A stretch of DNA of 6,654 bases from Candidatus Cloacimonadota bacterium. Its GTDB lineage: Bacteria > Cloacimonadota > Cloacimonadia > Cloacimonadales > JAOZMQ01. Shown here piece by piece: positions 6,376 to 6,654 of this stretch (the stretch's first letter is position 1; the number at the start of each line of letters is the position of its first letter). Below the pieces are notes generated by a model. It saw only the letters and a list, made by a program, of their open reading frames with translations. It was not told where the DNA came from and did not search any database. The stretch spans positions 1 to 6,654 of the forward strand of contig JAOZMQ010000168.1 in the NCBI GenBank assembly GCA_029934195.1, in the 5' to 3' direction. The position numbers were made by a program, and so were the translations under genes.

Positions 6376-6451
6376 GAAAAAGAAAAATCTCTAAATTTAT
6401 GGATAAAAAATGCGGATAAATAAATTCAGTACTCCCTGATCTGATAATTAT

Positions 6452-6532
6452 TTTTTTTGTTAATCCTATAAATAATTAATAGTTCAGAACTCCAGACCTC
6501 ATCGTTTTCTTTTTTCGCTAATTCTGTAAATA
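6452..6532 (+). repeat. Degenerate 23-nt direct repeat, copies 58 nt apart
   Basis: Copies at 6452-6474 and 6510-6532 match at 19 of 23 positions. Each is a T-rich run followed by TAATCCTATAAATA or TAATTCTGTAAATA. The core resembles the AATCCTGTAAAT-type intergenic repeats I recall from several AT-rich genomes, so this may be a decayed dispersed repeat. Low complexity makes chance similarity possible. Confidence 0.4.
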
Positions 6533-6654
6533 GTCTCTGAATGAAAAGGAATTTTTTAACCATGAAGAAAGATTAATTGGGAAATTATTTATTCTTCAGC
6601 TTCATAGAAGCAACATCTATGTAGTCCAATGTGTTAGCGTTGGGTAAAGAAAAA

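Larger units (their letters stand above)
6314..6654. other. Intergenic region without a convincing gene
   Basis: These 341 nt hold the leader and possible promoter of the dehydrogenase operon and two copies of GGATAAA (6401-6407, 6414-6420). They also hold a degenerate direct repeat (6452-6474, 6510-6532). Near the right edge are a GCTTC/GAAGC mini-hairpin (6599-6611) and the motif TGTTAGCGTTGGGT (6632-6645). The last 70 nt are open on the - strand down to a TAA at 6587-6585 (22 codons, including ANTLDYIDVASMKLKNK). They could be the end of a gene lying beyond the window, but this is too short to judge. A 45-codon open frame at 6563-6426 has no ribosome binding site. Confidence 0.6.

Noticed and set aside
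6426..6563. A 45-residue open frame on the - strand (starts MVKKFLFIQ, ends QIREY).
   Set aside because: No Shine-Dalgarno sequence, although the real genes here have strong ones. It has AT-driven composition, overlaps the degenerate repeat, and resembles no family I know.
1..6654. CRISPR array, tRNA, rRNA or insertion sequence.
   Set aside because: No regularly spaced repeats, no cloverleaf or rRNA-like segments, and no transposase or terminal inverted repeats were seen on either strand.

Overview
The window is AT-rich (roughly one third G+C by eye). It carries one partial gene on the + strand and a long co-directional block on the - strand. Nearly every complete gene has a strong Shine-Dalgarno sequence (AGGAGG, GGAGG, AAGGAG), which argues against Bacteroidota proper. 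However, the 30-residue basic protein beside HU is of a type I associate with the wider FCB group. My best guess is a Candidatus Cloacimonadota-like or related anaerobic FCB bacterium. This is inference; there is no rRNA or other taxonomic marker here.

Layout. 2-388 (+) is the C-terminal end of a 5'-nucleotidase-like protein. It is followed by a rho-independent terminator (465-512, +) and then an oppositely directed terminator (571-615, -) for the - strand block. Reading the - strand in the direction of transcription (right to left): a 690-residue multi-cluster iron-sulfur flavoprotein (6313-4241) is followed after 1 nt by a DAO-type FAD dehydrogenase (4239-3088). After a 172-nt gap come an HU-family DNA-binding protein (2915-2613) and, 9 nt later, a 30-residue bS22/mS38-like ribosomal protein gene (2603-2511). 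After 64 nt come the N-terminal (2446-1637) and C-terminal (1640-687) subunits of a split transketolase, joined by an ATGA overlap. The 341 nt at the right edge have no convincing gene, but hold a degenerate direct repeat and, at the very end, a motif resembling half of an integron attC site.

Functional groups. (1) The 690-aa and 383-aa proteins look like the two subunits of an amino- or imino-acid dehydrogenase related to the sarcosine oxidase SoxA/SoxB, HcnABC and archaeal proline dehydrogenase group. The DAO subunit would oxidise the substrate. The large subunit, with an XDH-type [2Fe-2S], a nucleotide-disulfide-oxidoreductase core, a two-cluster ferredoxin and a BFD-type [2Fe-2S], would pass the electrons on. 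(2) HU and the bS22-like protein form a compact pair linking nucleoid and ribosome. (3) The split transketolase serves the non-oxidative pentose phosphate pathway.

The items I would look at first are the 30-aa ribosomal-protein-like gene, which is easily missed by gene callers, and the heavily fused electron-transfer subunit, whose substrate is unknown.
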